Part shown: positions 35,551 through 45,517 of the stretch, piece by piece
Numbering within the stretch: the stretch's first letter is position 1
How the letters are laid out: each line of letters opens with the position of its first letter
Source: Onthophagus taurus
Taxonomy: Eukaryota; Arthropoda; Insecta; Coleoptera; Scarabaeidae
Reading direction: 5' to 3'
Assembly: GCF_036711975.1 (NCBI RefSeq)
Contig: NC_091973.1
Location: 5,580,001-5,644,000 of the forward strand
DNA: 64,000 nucleotides
Translations under genes and position numbers: made by a program
The notes under the pieces: model-generated
What the model was told of the DNA's origin: nothing
The model's input: the letters and a program-made list of their open reading frames with translations, nothing else
Databases searched by the model: none

Positions 35551-35551
35551 A

Positions 35552-36328
35552 ATGTCGACTGGTAGGATACAAAGTCCAGCGTTGGCGGTGAAGGTATCCA
35601 AAAAAGTTTGGGAATTTATAAATTCGGTTGAGGATTTTGATAAGGCACCTAATGGTATAAAAATTTTAAAAAGGAAAGTGGTTAATGGTGAAATTAAAGA
35701 ACTTCAATATTTAATGTCTGAAAAGGATTATAAAAGTTTAAACAAAACAACCGAAAACGGTATTAAAAAAGATTTACGCAAAGGAACCATTGTTAAAAAC
35801 GACGGAAAATTGTTAAATATGGAGGATATACATTGGTTATACGAAAAAATTCAAGAACATAATAAAAAGCACGATAATAAAATTTATTTACATGAATTAT
35901 TAGAAACATCTCAAATTGTTCTTCCTAGAAACAACATCATTCCTAGAAATCCCGATTTGGAGAAGCGGTGCAACACGTTAAAAATCCAACAAGAAAATAT
36001 GCGTTATAAATCCATGACGAAGAACGTGGACAGCGTCAGAAAGTGTCATCCCGACGATTCCATTGCGTTCCAAGTCAAACAACTCAATCGACAGTTGATC
36101 GCCGTCACCCAATTTATATTTTCAGTATTAGCAGGCTTCGCTTTTGGATTTATCGGTCTCGAGTATATGCTGGGAAATTTAGACTTCGGTTTTCGACTTT
36201 TACTCGGTATTATTTGCGCTCTAGTCATCGCATTGGCCGAATTATACTTCTTAGCAAAAAAGCTCAATGAAGAAACTTATTTAGAAGTGAAAAGTCACGA
36301 AATGAGTAAACATTCTAAAATTGATTAA
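35552..36328 (+). CDS. TMEM199: TMEM199/Vma12-type V-ATPase assembly factor
   Basis: A single uninterrupted frame of 258 residues; the ATG is at 35552, one base after the BLOC1S5 stop. The N-terminal cytosolic part is followed by a segment with YLHELLETSQIVLPRN and CNTLKIQQENMRYKSMTKNV. Two hydrophobic spans follow (about 183-206 and 214-235), and the tail is basic. That arrangement is typical of TMEM199/Vma12p, an endoplasmic-reticulum protein needed to assemble the membrane sector of the vacuolar proton pump. It is somewhat longer than the human protein (about 208). It has no promoter or leader of its own between the genes, so translation from a two-gene mRNA by reinitiation, leaky scanning or alternative 5' ends is likely. 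Both partners serve endolysosomal organelles. Confidence 0.9.
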   Translation: MSTGRIQSPALAVKVSKKVWEFINSVEDFDKAPNGIKILKRKVVNGEIKELQYLMSEKDYKSLNKTTENGIKKDLRKGTIVKNDGKLLNMEDIHWLYEKIQEHNKKHDNKIYLHELLETSQIVLPRNNIIPRNPDLEKRCNTLKIQQENMRYKSMTKNVDSVRKCHPDDSIAFQVKQLNRQLIAVTQFIFSVLAGFAFGFIGLEYMLGNLDFGFRLLLGIICALVIALAELYFLAKKLNEETYLEVKSHEMSKHSKID

Positions 36329-36696
36329 TTACTTTTTTATTAATTTGTATATATATTATCTTTATTTTTTGTTATTAATTGGGGTTATATGTATACATTA
36401 TTATTATTACATTATAGTAGTCTTAATAATTAATTGGAATATAAATATATTGATTATGTATTAAAAGCACACCTTTATAAAATTGGTTGCTAAGCTACCG
36501 AGTTTATTGACTTCATTCGTGTAAAATTGGTTGTCTATGTTTTTGATTATTATAATCTTTATTTAGTGTTATGTATGAATTTAATCAGTTGTGTATGTGA
36601 ATTTAATATACCTACATGAAACATGAACAAATGTTTTATTATCTTTAGTTTCTTTGTCTTGAATTACACTTTTATTACTAAATGAGTTGCTTTAAT

Positions 36697-36702
36697 AATA
36701 AA
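36697..36702 (+). terminator. candidate poly(A) signal for the BLOC1S5-TMEM199 transcript
   Basis: AATAAA lies about 370 bases after the TMEM199 stop. It is the first canonical hexamer I found downstream. Confidence 0.4.
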
Positions 36703-39543
36703 GAAGGATTAGGTTGTTGATTACATTATGATTCTACGTCATCAAAGCGACAAGATATTGCTCACTGTATTGCCGATAGGAAAAGGGTGGCGTCGCTCGT
36801 GCCCGGCAACTAATCGATACCAATTTCCGTGATTCACAAAATAAAAATCAAACAAAAACAACAAAAAAGATAAAAAGCTAGGTAAATTGCATCAGTATGC
36901 TTTTACGAGGAAAAAGACTCGTGGCGTTGTGTTAGAACGAGTCTCGAACGACAGTCGTTTTTACGTCGAAAACCTATTAGTCATATTAGAGTCAGAGAGT
37001 GGCCCGAGACGGATGAGTTTCCGAGAACCCAACGAGGGACAAGGAGGAGGAGGAGGAGGAGGACAAAGCGTCACCGGGGCGTCCGTTTATAAATAAGCCA
37101 TTATGCGGGCCCCATTAAACCTCGTCGTACGGCAACCGCCACCGACCAACGGCGATATTTTCGACGATTCCATCAGATTCAAGCGTTTGCGCCGCCCCGG
37201 TGTGGAACAGGACGTCTCGGGCTGAATTATAATTAGTGATGAATGTGACTAGCAAGTAAAATCAGAAACACACACAATCTTCTATGTCTTCAATTTCGAT
37301 TTATTTCCAAATTCAAAAGCTAAATCCCATGTTAATACATCATGAATAATATAATATATTATGTTTGAATAGAATGAATGCTATGAATAGTATATGACTA
37401 CTACAAGAATAGTGTGTGTACATAGTGATGGAATGAACTTTTACGTTTCGGGTCGTATCAACACCAGGAAGAGCTAAAAAAAAAGACCTCGTTATCATTA
37501 ACACACTGATATGACTCACTTCGAGTCGAGTTGCTCGTGTTTGCGTGCACCAGCCATCGACATCGAACGTAAACAATAAACGCATTATGCGCCAGGACAT
37601 TGTGTACACCCGCTTTTTTTTATTTTTTTATTCTTTTAAATTTTATTATTCTGTCAAAGGGAATTTACAACCACCTCTACAAAGAAAATAACGTTTCCCT
37701 CGACGCATACACAGACAAAAAGTTGCCTGTTCCTTTATCTTCCCCTTATCCAACAACCAAATGGGACCCATGCGTACAAGATTTTTACTCGTCTTTTTTC
37801 GAGACAAAAAAAATCAAATTAAAAGAAAAAAGAATGTAAAATACGTAATAAAAATTCTATTTTCATGAATCTTTTATGGTTGTAACTGCATGAAATTGCC
37901 AACGTTATGAAAAAGCGTAATGTTAAAAATAATTCGAAATTCTGTCGTGGCTAGGATGAGTCACCCGAAAGGTCGGTCGGTAGGAAAAAGGGCCCCACAG
38001 GATTTCGAGATTCGCATCGGAATAATAACGACGTGTTTATTTTGTCTCGGCCCGTCCGCTTTATCGAGGACCCCAGAAGATAAGGGAAAAATAAATACTC
38101 CCGAAATTCAGGTAGGAGGTCGTCGAGAAATTCGGAAGGGGCCATTTTGTGTTTGTCCTATGCCTCAATTACGGAAGTCTCTCTAAAACATATTGAATTA
38201 ATTTGATTAAATATACTTTTGGTGAAATATCGTTTGTTTAGCGACGAAAACTATTAATAAAGAGTGAATAATCGAGCAGGATGATCCAGAAGCTTTCTAC
38301 ACTTTGCAACACGCCGATTTTAGCGATAAGCTGGTCCGTTTTGCAATTATCGTGCGCGCGCGCGTAGAATCCTCCGTGCAAAAAAGAAAGTGACGCCCGG
38401 GGTCGACGATAAGGGGGCCGTTTCCAGCCGACGAGTCAAGGGGGCCGCTTTCTTCGTACGTCGATCGAAGGCCGAACGTGGCTACGCGTTTTGGGCGTCA
38501 AATTAAAAATTAAAAACGTAGAAGAGAAAATTTCGAGTATTAAAAAACGTTGCTATCTAGATCCGTAGATCTGTAGCGCAAATCCAGATTGCTCTTATGC
38601 GATTGTGCCGTGTTGCGTCATGAGGCGTTCACAGGTGTTCGCGGCGACTGAGCGTGTTAGCAACAAAATTAGGCTAGATTTCTCCGATACTTAATACTTA
38701 CCCCCTCGAAAAAGAAAATGTAAATGATTGGAAATGATGATAAATAAATAAAAAGAGGGGGATTTACCACTTAATATTTATTTATTACAATAGATATATC
38801 ACAACTTGGTATTTGGCTCTCTTAGGACAGATTTACACGATGCGATTACCGGTGAATGCAAATACGAGTACTGGTACCGTGTATATGCGCCCTGACTCAT
38901 GCACACTCTATTTACTTACAAAAAACAAGACACGAATTAGTCTAAACATGCTCGCATACGCACTTTTTGATTTAAAATGTTTCTTGTTTTAATATATATA
39001 TATATCAGTATCAATATTTTTTTTTATACAAAACACGGTTTCCTGAATTTTTTTAGCTTATTACCTAATCAATGTAAATATATATATATGTATGTATAAT
39101 ATGTACAATACTAGACCACTTTACAATACAAGTACATAAAAACGGTGATATCTCATGTGACAAAAGGCCGATCGGTGAAACTATAAAATAGTAAATAGAA
39201 TTAGAGGAAAGGAAAATGTGAAACGAGGATACACTTTTGCGTTACATAGTGACTCTCCCGTGCTGTATGGTTTTTTAGGCCCGGTTTATCATCATTTGAG
39301 AAAAGAATTAATTAATTCAGGCACTATTTTCCTCTTACTTCTGGTAGATATGATATTCCTTAAAAGTTTTAAACAAAAATAGTTTCCCTCGTTCAATGTA
39401 TAAAAATATATTAGGTATTGTGCTTCCTTTTGCTTTGTATACAAAAAACTGAGCATTTTCTCAATGGTCCTATACATAAGGTGGATTAAAAAAGAAACGT
39501 AAACAAGGTAAAAAGTAAAAAGAAACGAAGGTATAATACAATA
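36703..39543. other. intergenic stretch and Rap2 3' UTR
   Basis: No gene recognised. Parts at 36760-37220 and 37920-38660 are CpG-rich for this window, with a GGA run at about 37044-37063 and a short CG run at about 38351-38364. They may be regulatory or untranslated exons. The right part (about 38750-39543) should be the 3' UTR of the minus-strand Rap2 gene; it includes a TA run at about 38993-39004. Open frames here lack domains. Confidence 0.4.
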
Positions 39544-40089
39544 TTAGAGTATCGAGCAGCAACAGTAACTCTTTTTTTCCTTTTCCGGGCTAACATTCAT
39601 CTCGCGCACAATTTCGGCGAATACCTCATTGACGTTGGTCTTGTTCTTAGCACTGGCCTCGATGAATGGGCAACCCCAGCCCACGGCGAGGCACTCACCT
39701 TCATGGAACTGGACCTCGCGCTGATGCTCCAGGTCTACCTTGTTGGCGACGAGAAGGATCGGCACGCGCTCGTTGCCCTTCACCCTGGTGATCGTTTCCT
39801 TCATATTCTGTATATCGTCGAAAGTCTGATGATTCGTCAGGCTGTAGACCACCACGAACCCTTGCCCGTTTTTGATGTAGAGATCGCGCATGCTGGCAAA
39901 TTGCTCCGTACCCGCTGTATCCAGAATTTCCAGGACGCAGGGAGAACTGTCCACCTCGATCTCCTTCCGGTAGAAATCCTCAATCGTCGGGTCATATTTC
40001 TCCATGAAACACCCGGACACGAACTGCACCGTTAGCGCACTTTTGCCAACCCCACCCGAGCCGAGGACTACTACTTTAAATTCACGCAT
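39544..40089 (-). CDS. Rap2l: Ras-like GTPase Rap2
   Basis: An intronless coding region of 181 residues; human Rap2 proteins have about 183. The ATG at 40089 starts [19 protein letters not shown], the universal Rap/Ras start; the frame is open upstream but has no earlier ATG. All GTP-binding boxes are intact: GSGGVGKS (phosphate), [15 protein letters not shown] (effector loop, with Phe39 as in Rap2), [12 protein letters not shown] and SAK. The C-terminus CCCSIL is a CAAX box (CSIL) preceded by two further cysteines, predicting prenylation plus palmitoylation. Rap2 acts at plasma and endosomal membranes, signalling to TNIK/MINK-type kinases and affecting adhesion and actin. Confidence 0.95.
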   Translation of the reverse strand: MREFKVVVLGSGGVGKSALTVQFVSGCFMEKYDPTIEDFYRKEIEVDSSPCVLEILDTAGTEQFASMRDLYIKNGQGFVVVYSLTNHQTFDDIQNMKETITRVKGNERVPILLVANKVDLEHQREVQFHEGECLAVGWGCPFIEASAKNKTNVNEVFAEIVREMNVSPEKEKKSYCCCSIL

Positions 40090-40704
40090 TGTTTCGGTCC
40101 TTACGCCACACACGCGAACACTTTTTCAACAAACCGAATCCCCAAAGCCGATCCACGCTAAACTACAGATTTTTATTGTTCCTTTGATGATCGTTTTGAC
40201 AGGTTTCGCGACAGCCATCTCAATTTTCTCCCTCATTCACTTCCAGCGGCCATTTTACTTCCTACCAGCGCTGACAGTCTCTAGTCATTTGCTATGTTTT
40301 TACTCATATTGCCACCAGGAGCAAATGTTTTGGTGGGGCGTTACGTACCGCTTACGCCATCTATAAACCATTTCCTCAACACACATTCCATACAATTTTT
40401 AAAACACAATTTTACACACACCTCATCAAATTTACTCATATACCCAAACACAATAACTAGAAACCAAGAAAACATCATAAATCGTTTCTAATTCATTTAT
40501 TTCAGCATATACATTTATATAAAAAAATAATATAAAATACTGAAAGAAAGCTTCTTGATTTTATTTTTAGTTTCTTTTCTCCCAAATAAATGTATGATAC
40601 AACACAGCCGTTTACTTTTAGGCACTTCTGAACACAAAATTCAATTTTACTATACATCTTAAATTTCCATATTTTAAGAAAAATACAATAACAATCAAAC
40701 GAAC
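40090..40704. other. Rap2 upstream region and NT5DC 3' UTR
   Basis: About 600 bp between two genes on the same (minus) strand. It includes the 5' leader of Rap2 to the left and the 3' UTR of the NT5DC gene to the right. On the minus strand an AATAAA occurs at about 40560-40565, a suitable signal for the NT5DC gene. Plus-strand open frames here are chance. Confidence 0.45.
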
Positions 40705-43700
40705 CTATACAAAATACGATATGTATTCGTGAGGCATTACGCCTCGCCTCGGATAAAACGTATGATTAACCGAGTAGTTCAACAAATTTGTTATGTTCGA
40801 TGTGTAGATGTCTGCAAACCGGAAAAGCCGCCGTGAAAAATAGGACGGGTTGTGGTACGTTCGGAAAACACTCCCGAATTGCGCGTTAAACACCGTCTTT
40901 ATCTTAAAACGGAGCTCATCCCTTTCAGCCATCCACTTTGCCAACACATATTGCTCTTCTTTACCCTCACAATCTTGGTGATCTTCAATTAATTGTGTCA
41001 ACATGTGCAACCAATTTGCATTTTCCTTAAATTCGCGATTATTTAACGTTTCGATTTCATGCTAAAAACATTTTAAATTAAAAAATTTTCTTTACATAAA
41101 TTACTTATTTACTGTTAATTCGGGAATTATAGCCCCAGTTCTCCACCCATGTTCTAAAGTAACATCAGCTAAATCACTATACGGATGATCTCCATAATAT
41201 AATACTTGATGACCCCTCCAACCTGTAAGTTCTTGTAATTGTTTAACAGTACCCTAAAATCATCCAAATTAAACGATAAAAAAACATGACTAAATAACCT
41301 AACTTCATAATAAATAACGCCCTTTTGTAGCTTAATAACGCGATCCCAAATGTGGATTCCACTTCGTTCGTCGTAAATACGAATCGGTCTTGATACATCG
41401 GTGAAAAATCGGGGTTTTCTCGCTTGAACGATGATTACGTCAAAATAAGTTTTCCAATCCGGACCTACCAAAAAATCCATACCTCTATTTCTGTTAAAAA
41501 AAATACAACAATAAAAACATCAAAATAAAAATTTTAAAAATACTTACACAAATTTATACGGACTATTTGTAACAACGAAAAGTTTCTTATTAGCTGCTTT
41601 TAGTCGGTCGAAAAACAACCGAAGATTTTTGTTCGCTTCAAGATAATGCGCGACGTTTTCCGGTACCACTCTATGCATTTCTAAGTGAGCATCAAAAAGT
41701 GAATCCTAAAAAGCGAATTAATCACTTTCGGTGTTTACTTAAATTAGGTGTTGATAAAATTTACTTGAACATCGCGGAATAAAATTTCTGGGTGATAATC
41801 GATGTGATTCCTTTCGAAATAATCCGTTACGTTACATAATAAACCCATTTCTGGTACGGAAAATAAATCTGCTAATTGTATCATTTTACTTTTATTGTTC
41901 TAAAAAAATATTAAAAAAATTTTTGTAGAAATTATTAATTTTTTTTATGTAAATAATTATTAGTCAGTGAAGATGCGTATCTCGGTATAATCACGTTTTT
42001 TATCCTCGTCTTGAAAACGTTTATCGTTCTGTATTTATAGCCGAGGTCGCTTGCGGCCGAGGCAGTGGCTCAGTGACACATTTTCTCAGTTATGAATGAC
42101 AAAATATTAAAGTCAAGTGGATATATTTCTAATTAATTCCAAAAAGAGAACTTTGAAAACGTTTATTGTTCTGTATTTACAGTCGAGGTCGCTTGCGGCC
42201 GAGGCAGTGGCTCAGTGACACATTTTCTCAGTTATGAATGACAAAATATCAAAGTCATCGTCAAAAAACAACTGATTTTATAATCTTTGGTGCTCAGTCA
42301 AATGGATATATTTATAATGAATTCCAAAAAAGAACTTTGAAAACGTTTATCGTTCTGTATTTACAGCCGAGGTCGCTTGCGGCCGAGGCAGTGGCTCAGT
42401 GACACATTTTCTCAGCCATGAATGACAAAATATTAAAGTCAAGTGGATATATTTCTAATTAATTCCAAAAAGAGAACTTTGAAAACGTTTATCGTTCTGT
42501 ATTTACAGCCGAGGTCGCTTGCGGCCGAGGCAGTGGCTCAGTGACACATTTTCTCAGTTATGAATGACAAAATACCAAAGTCATCGTCCAAAAACAATTG
42601 ATTTTAGAATCTTTGATGCACAGTCATGTGGATATATTTCTAATTAATTCTAGAAAGAGAACTTTGAAAACATTTATCGTTCTGTATTTACAGCCGAGGT
42701 CGCTTGCGGCCGAGGCAATGGCTCAGTGACACATTTTCTCAGTCATGAATGACAAAATATTAAAGTCAAATGGGTATATTTCTAATTAATTCCAAAAAGA
42801 GAACTTTGAAAACGTTTATCGTTCTGTATTTACAGCCGAGGTCGCTTGCGGCCGAGGCAGTGGCTCAGTGACACATTTTCTCAGTCATGAAGACAAAATA
42901 TCAAAGCCATCGTCCAAAAACAACTGATTTTAGATTCTTTGATGCTCAGTCAAGTGGATATATTTCTAATTAATTCCAAAAAGAGAACTTTGAAAACGTT
43001 TATCGTTCTATATTTACAGCCGAGGTCGCTTGCGGCCGAGGCAGTGGCTCAGTGACACATTTTCTCAGTCATAAATGACAAAATATTAAAGTCAAGTGGG
43101 TATATTTCTAATTAATTCCAAAAAGAGAACTTTGAAAACGTTTATCGTTCTGTATTTACAGCCGAGGTCGCTTGCGGCCGAGGCAGTGGCTCAGTGACAC
43201 ATTTTCTCAGTCATGAAAGACAAAATATCAAAGCCATCGTCCAAAAACAACTGCTTTTAGATTATTTGATGCTCAGTCAAGTGGATATATGTCTAATTAA
43301 TTCTAGAAAGAGAACTTTGAAAACATTTATCGTTCTGTATTTAGAGCCGAGGTCGCTTGCGGCCGAGGCAATGGCTCAGTGACACATTTTCTCAGTCATG
43401 AATGACAAAATATTAAAGTCATCGTCCAAAAACAACTGCTTTTAGATTATTTGATGCTCAGTCAAGTGGATATATGTCTAATTAATTCTAGAAAGAGAAC
43501 TTTGAAAACATTTATCGTTCTGTATTTAGAGCCGAGGTCGCTTGCGGCCGAGGCAATGGCTCAGTGACACATTTTCTCAGTCATGAATGACAAAATATTA
43601 AAGTCATCGTCCAAAAACAACTGATTTTAGATTCTTTGATGTTCAGTCAAGTGGATATATGTCTAATTAATTCCAAAAAGAGAACTTTGAAAACGTTTAT

Positions 43701-45517
43701 GGTTCTGTATTTACAGCCGAGGTCGCTTGCGGCCGGGGCAGTGGTTCAGTGACACATTTTCTCAGTCATAAATGACAAAATATTAAAGTCAAGTGGATAT
43801 ATTTCTAATTAATTCCAAAAAGAGAACTTTGAAAACGTTTATCGTCCTGTATTTACAGCCGAGGTCGCTTGCGGCCGGGGCAGTGGTTCAGTGACACATT
43901 TTCTCAGTCATGAATGACAAAATATTAAAGTCAAGTGGGTATATTTCTAATTAATTCCAAAAAGAGAACTTTGAAAACGTTTATTGTTCTGTATTTACAG
44001 CCGAGGTCGCTGGAGGCCGAGGCAGTGGCTCAGTGACACATTTTCTCAGTCATGAATGACAAAATATCCAAGCCATCGTCCAAAAACAAATGATTTTAGA
44101 ATCTTTGATGCTCAGTTAAGTGGATATATTTCTAATTAACTCCATCACTTTGAGAAAGGTTGGAATGTATTTCAGACTTTTCTAGTTTTTGAAGAGGCCA
44201 TGCAAAAAAACCATAATATTTCAAGAACCTATCTTGGTAGTGCTTAATAACAATGTATAATGACCACATTTTGATTAGACCTCTAGAGATTTCTAAAAGT
44301 GGTCAAGATCTGTTGGGTTGTGGTGCCAATGACTGGTAGTTAATAGCCACACCTAGGAAAATGACATTGTTATGGAACCTTTAGAAATTTCTAGATCCAT
44401 GTGGGGTTGTGGTACCAATGTTGATATCAAAAATCGTTATACTCCATCACTTTGAGAAAGGTTGGAATATATTTTTGTGCTTCGCAACAATTTTATTACA
44501 AACATAATAGTCTCACATCTCTATACCCTCATCACCCTTGTTTGATCCTTTATATGGGTTATATTTACTCCAAGGAAGTTTATCATATTCATGCATTTTC
44601 ACACATTAACTACTAACACCATAGTTATACAATACATTAAGAGATATTGATATTCAAGCAATAACCTTAGTTGATAATTTCTCTTGCTCTCTGATTTTAA
44701 CTGGATTTGTGTATAACTCCAACTTGGATCCTCACTCTTCAGTTTTAATAGTTGCAACAATTAATCAGACAATAAGGTTCAATTAGATCCATTTTTTGAC
44801 CAGTTGTATAATTAACTCAGTGTTAATAAACTTACTTTTTCTCCTTTAATAGTTCCTTCGACATAAGCAATAGGAATAATCCTATTTTTATAAAGATCCA
44901 AAACTTCTTCATCAGATAAAGGTGTTAGGCCTCTATAAACAGATCCCAGCTGGATTTGTAAGAATGAATCTAATTTTAATAAGATTCCTTTTTCTATGTC
45001 ATAATGTAAACCACGAATAGCAAAATCAGGAATGAATTCAAGCTGAGATATCTCTCTAGGATACTAAAAAAATAAATAAATTTTCTATTAAAAATAATTG
45101 TTAAAAAATTTACCTTGTAATGTTCAATGAGTATCTGCCTTCCTAAGTTATACAATAAATAATCCATAGTTGGTTTATAAAGGGCAAGAGTGTAATCATA
45201 ATCAAATCCATAAATATTAACTTCTTTAAGATCCAATTCATTGCATGCAAAGACTCCAGTTCTGTTAACATCTTTGGGTAACTTCTTGGCTGGAATATCT
45301 TAGGTTATTCCCGTCCTGGCACAAATTGGTTTTAGGTTAACAGGAAGTGAGGTTAGGGTTTGAGGTCTCATTTATTTTACTCACATCGACACAACGCTTT
45401 GGTTTGTCTGTATTTCTCTTCTAAGTGTTGAATCGACGACGAACGGGTTTGCTGTTTGAAATTGGTGCTTCTTTTTGGGAGAAAATTAATAATTTTTGTT
45501 AATCGGCGAGATAACAT
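40705..45517 (-). CDS. NT5DC2/NT5DC3-type HAD 5'-nucleotidase domain protein
   Basis: Eight minus-strand exons: 45385-45517, 45114-45298, 44836-45063, 41765-41899, 41548-41705, 41304-41490, 41113-41253, 40705-41061. They are phase-consistent and give 507 residues. The HAD nucleophile motif is intact: [12 protein letters not shown] with Asp77 and Asp79. Motif II lies in LFVVTNSPY, and the acidic motif is [12 protein letters not shown] (363-371). Family blocks such as [37 protein letters not shown] and [11 protein letters not shown] are present. These proteins belong to the cytosolic IMP/GMP 5'-nucleotidase superfamily; activity of the NT5DC2/3 branch is poorly defined. The basic, acid-free N-terminus ([18 protein letters not shown]) suggests mitochondrial import. 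Intron 3 (2.9 kb) carries a large repeat array. Confidence 0.92.
42000..44140 (+). repeat. 142/185-bp higher-order tandem repeat array in an NT5DC intron
   Basis: Thirteen units share GTTCTGTATTTACAG, then GCCGAGGTCGCTTGCGGCC, then GAGGCAGTGGCTCAGTGACA. Core starts are 42040, 42182, 42366, 42508, 42693, 42835, 43019, 43161, 43346, 43531, 43716, 43858 and 44000. The steps are 142, 184, 142, 185, 142, 184, 142, 185, 185, 185, 142, 142. Long units hold an extra 43 bp beginning TCGTCCAAAAACAACTG, bounded by AGTCA direct repeats. Units are very similar, so the array is young or homogenised. Confidence 0.95.
44141..44475. repeat. direct repeats next to the array
   Basis: TCCATCACTTTGAGAAAGGT starts at 44141 and again at 44443, and both copies continue as TGGAAT. 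Between them GGTTGTGGTGCCAATG and GGTTGTGGTACCAATG also repeat (about 44313 and 44404). The segment abuts the last array unit and may be the flank of the same mobile element. Confidence 0.7.

Noticed and set aside
40004-40366. Plus-strand frame overlapping the Rap2 start
   Set aside because: It is antisense to the conserved GTPase and its 5' flank, with no domain of its own.
34256-44140. CRISPR array
   Set aside because: The regular repeats have long, mutually similar spacers, lie in introns of animal genes and have no cas genes; they are satellite-like arrays.
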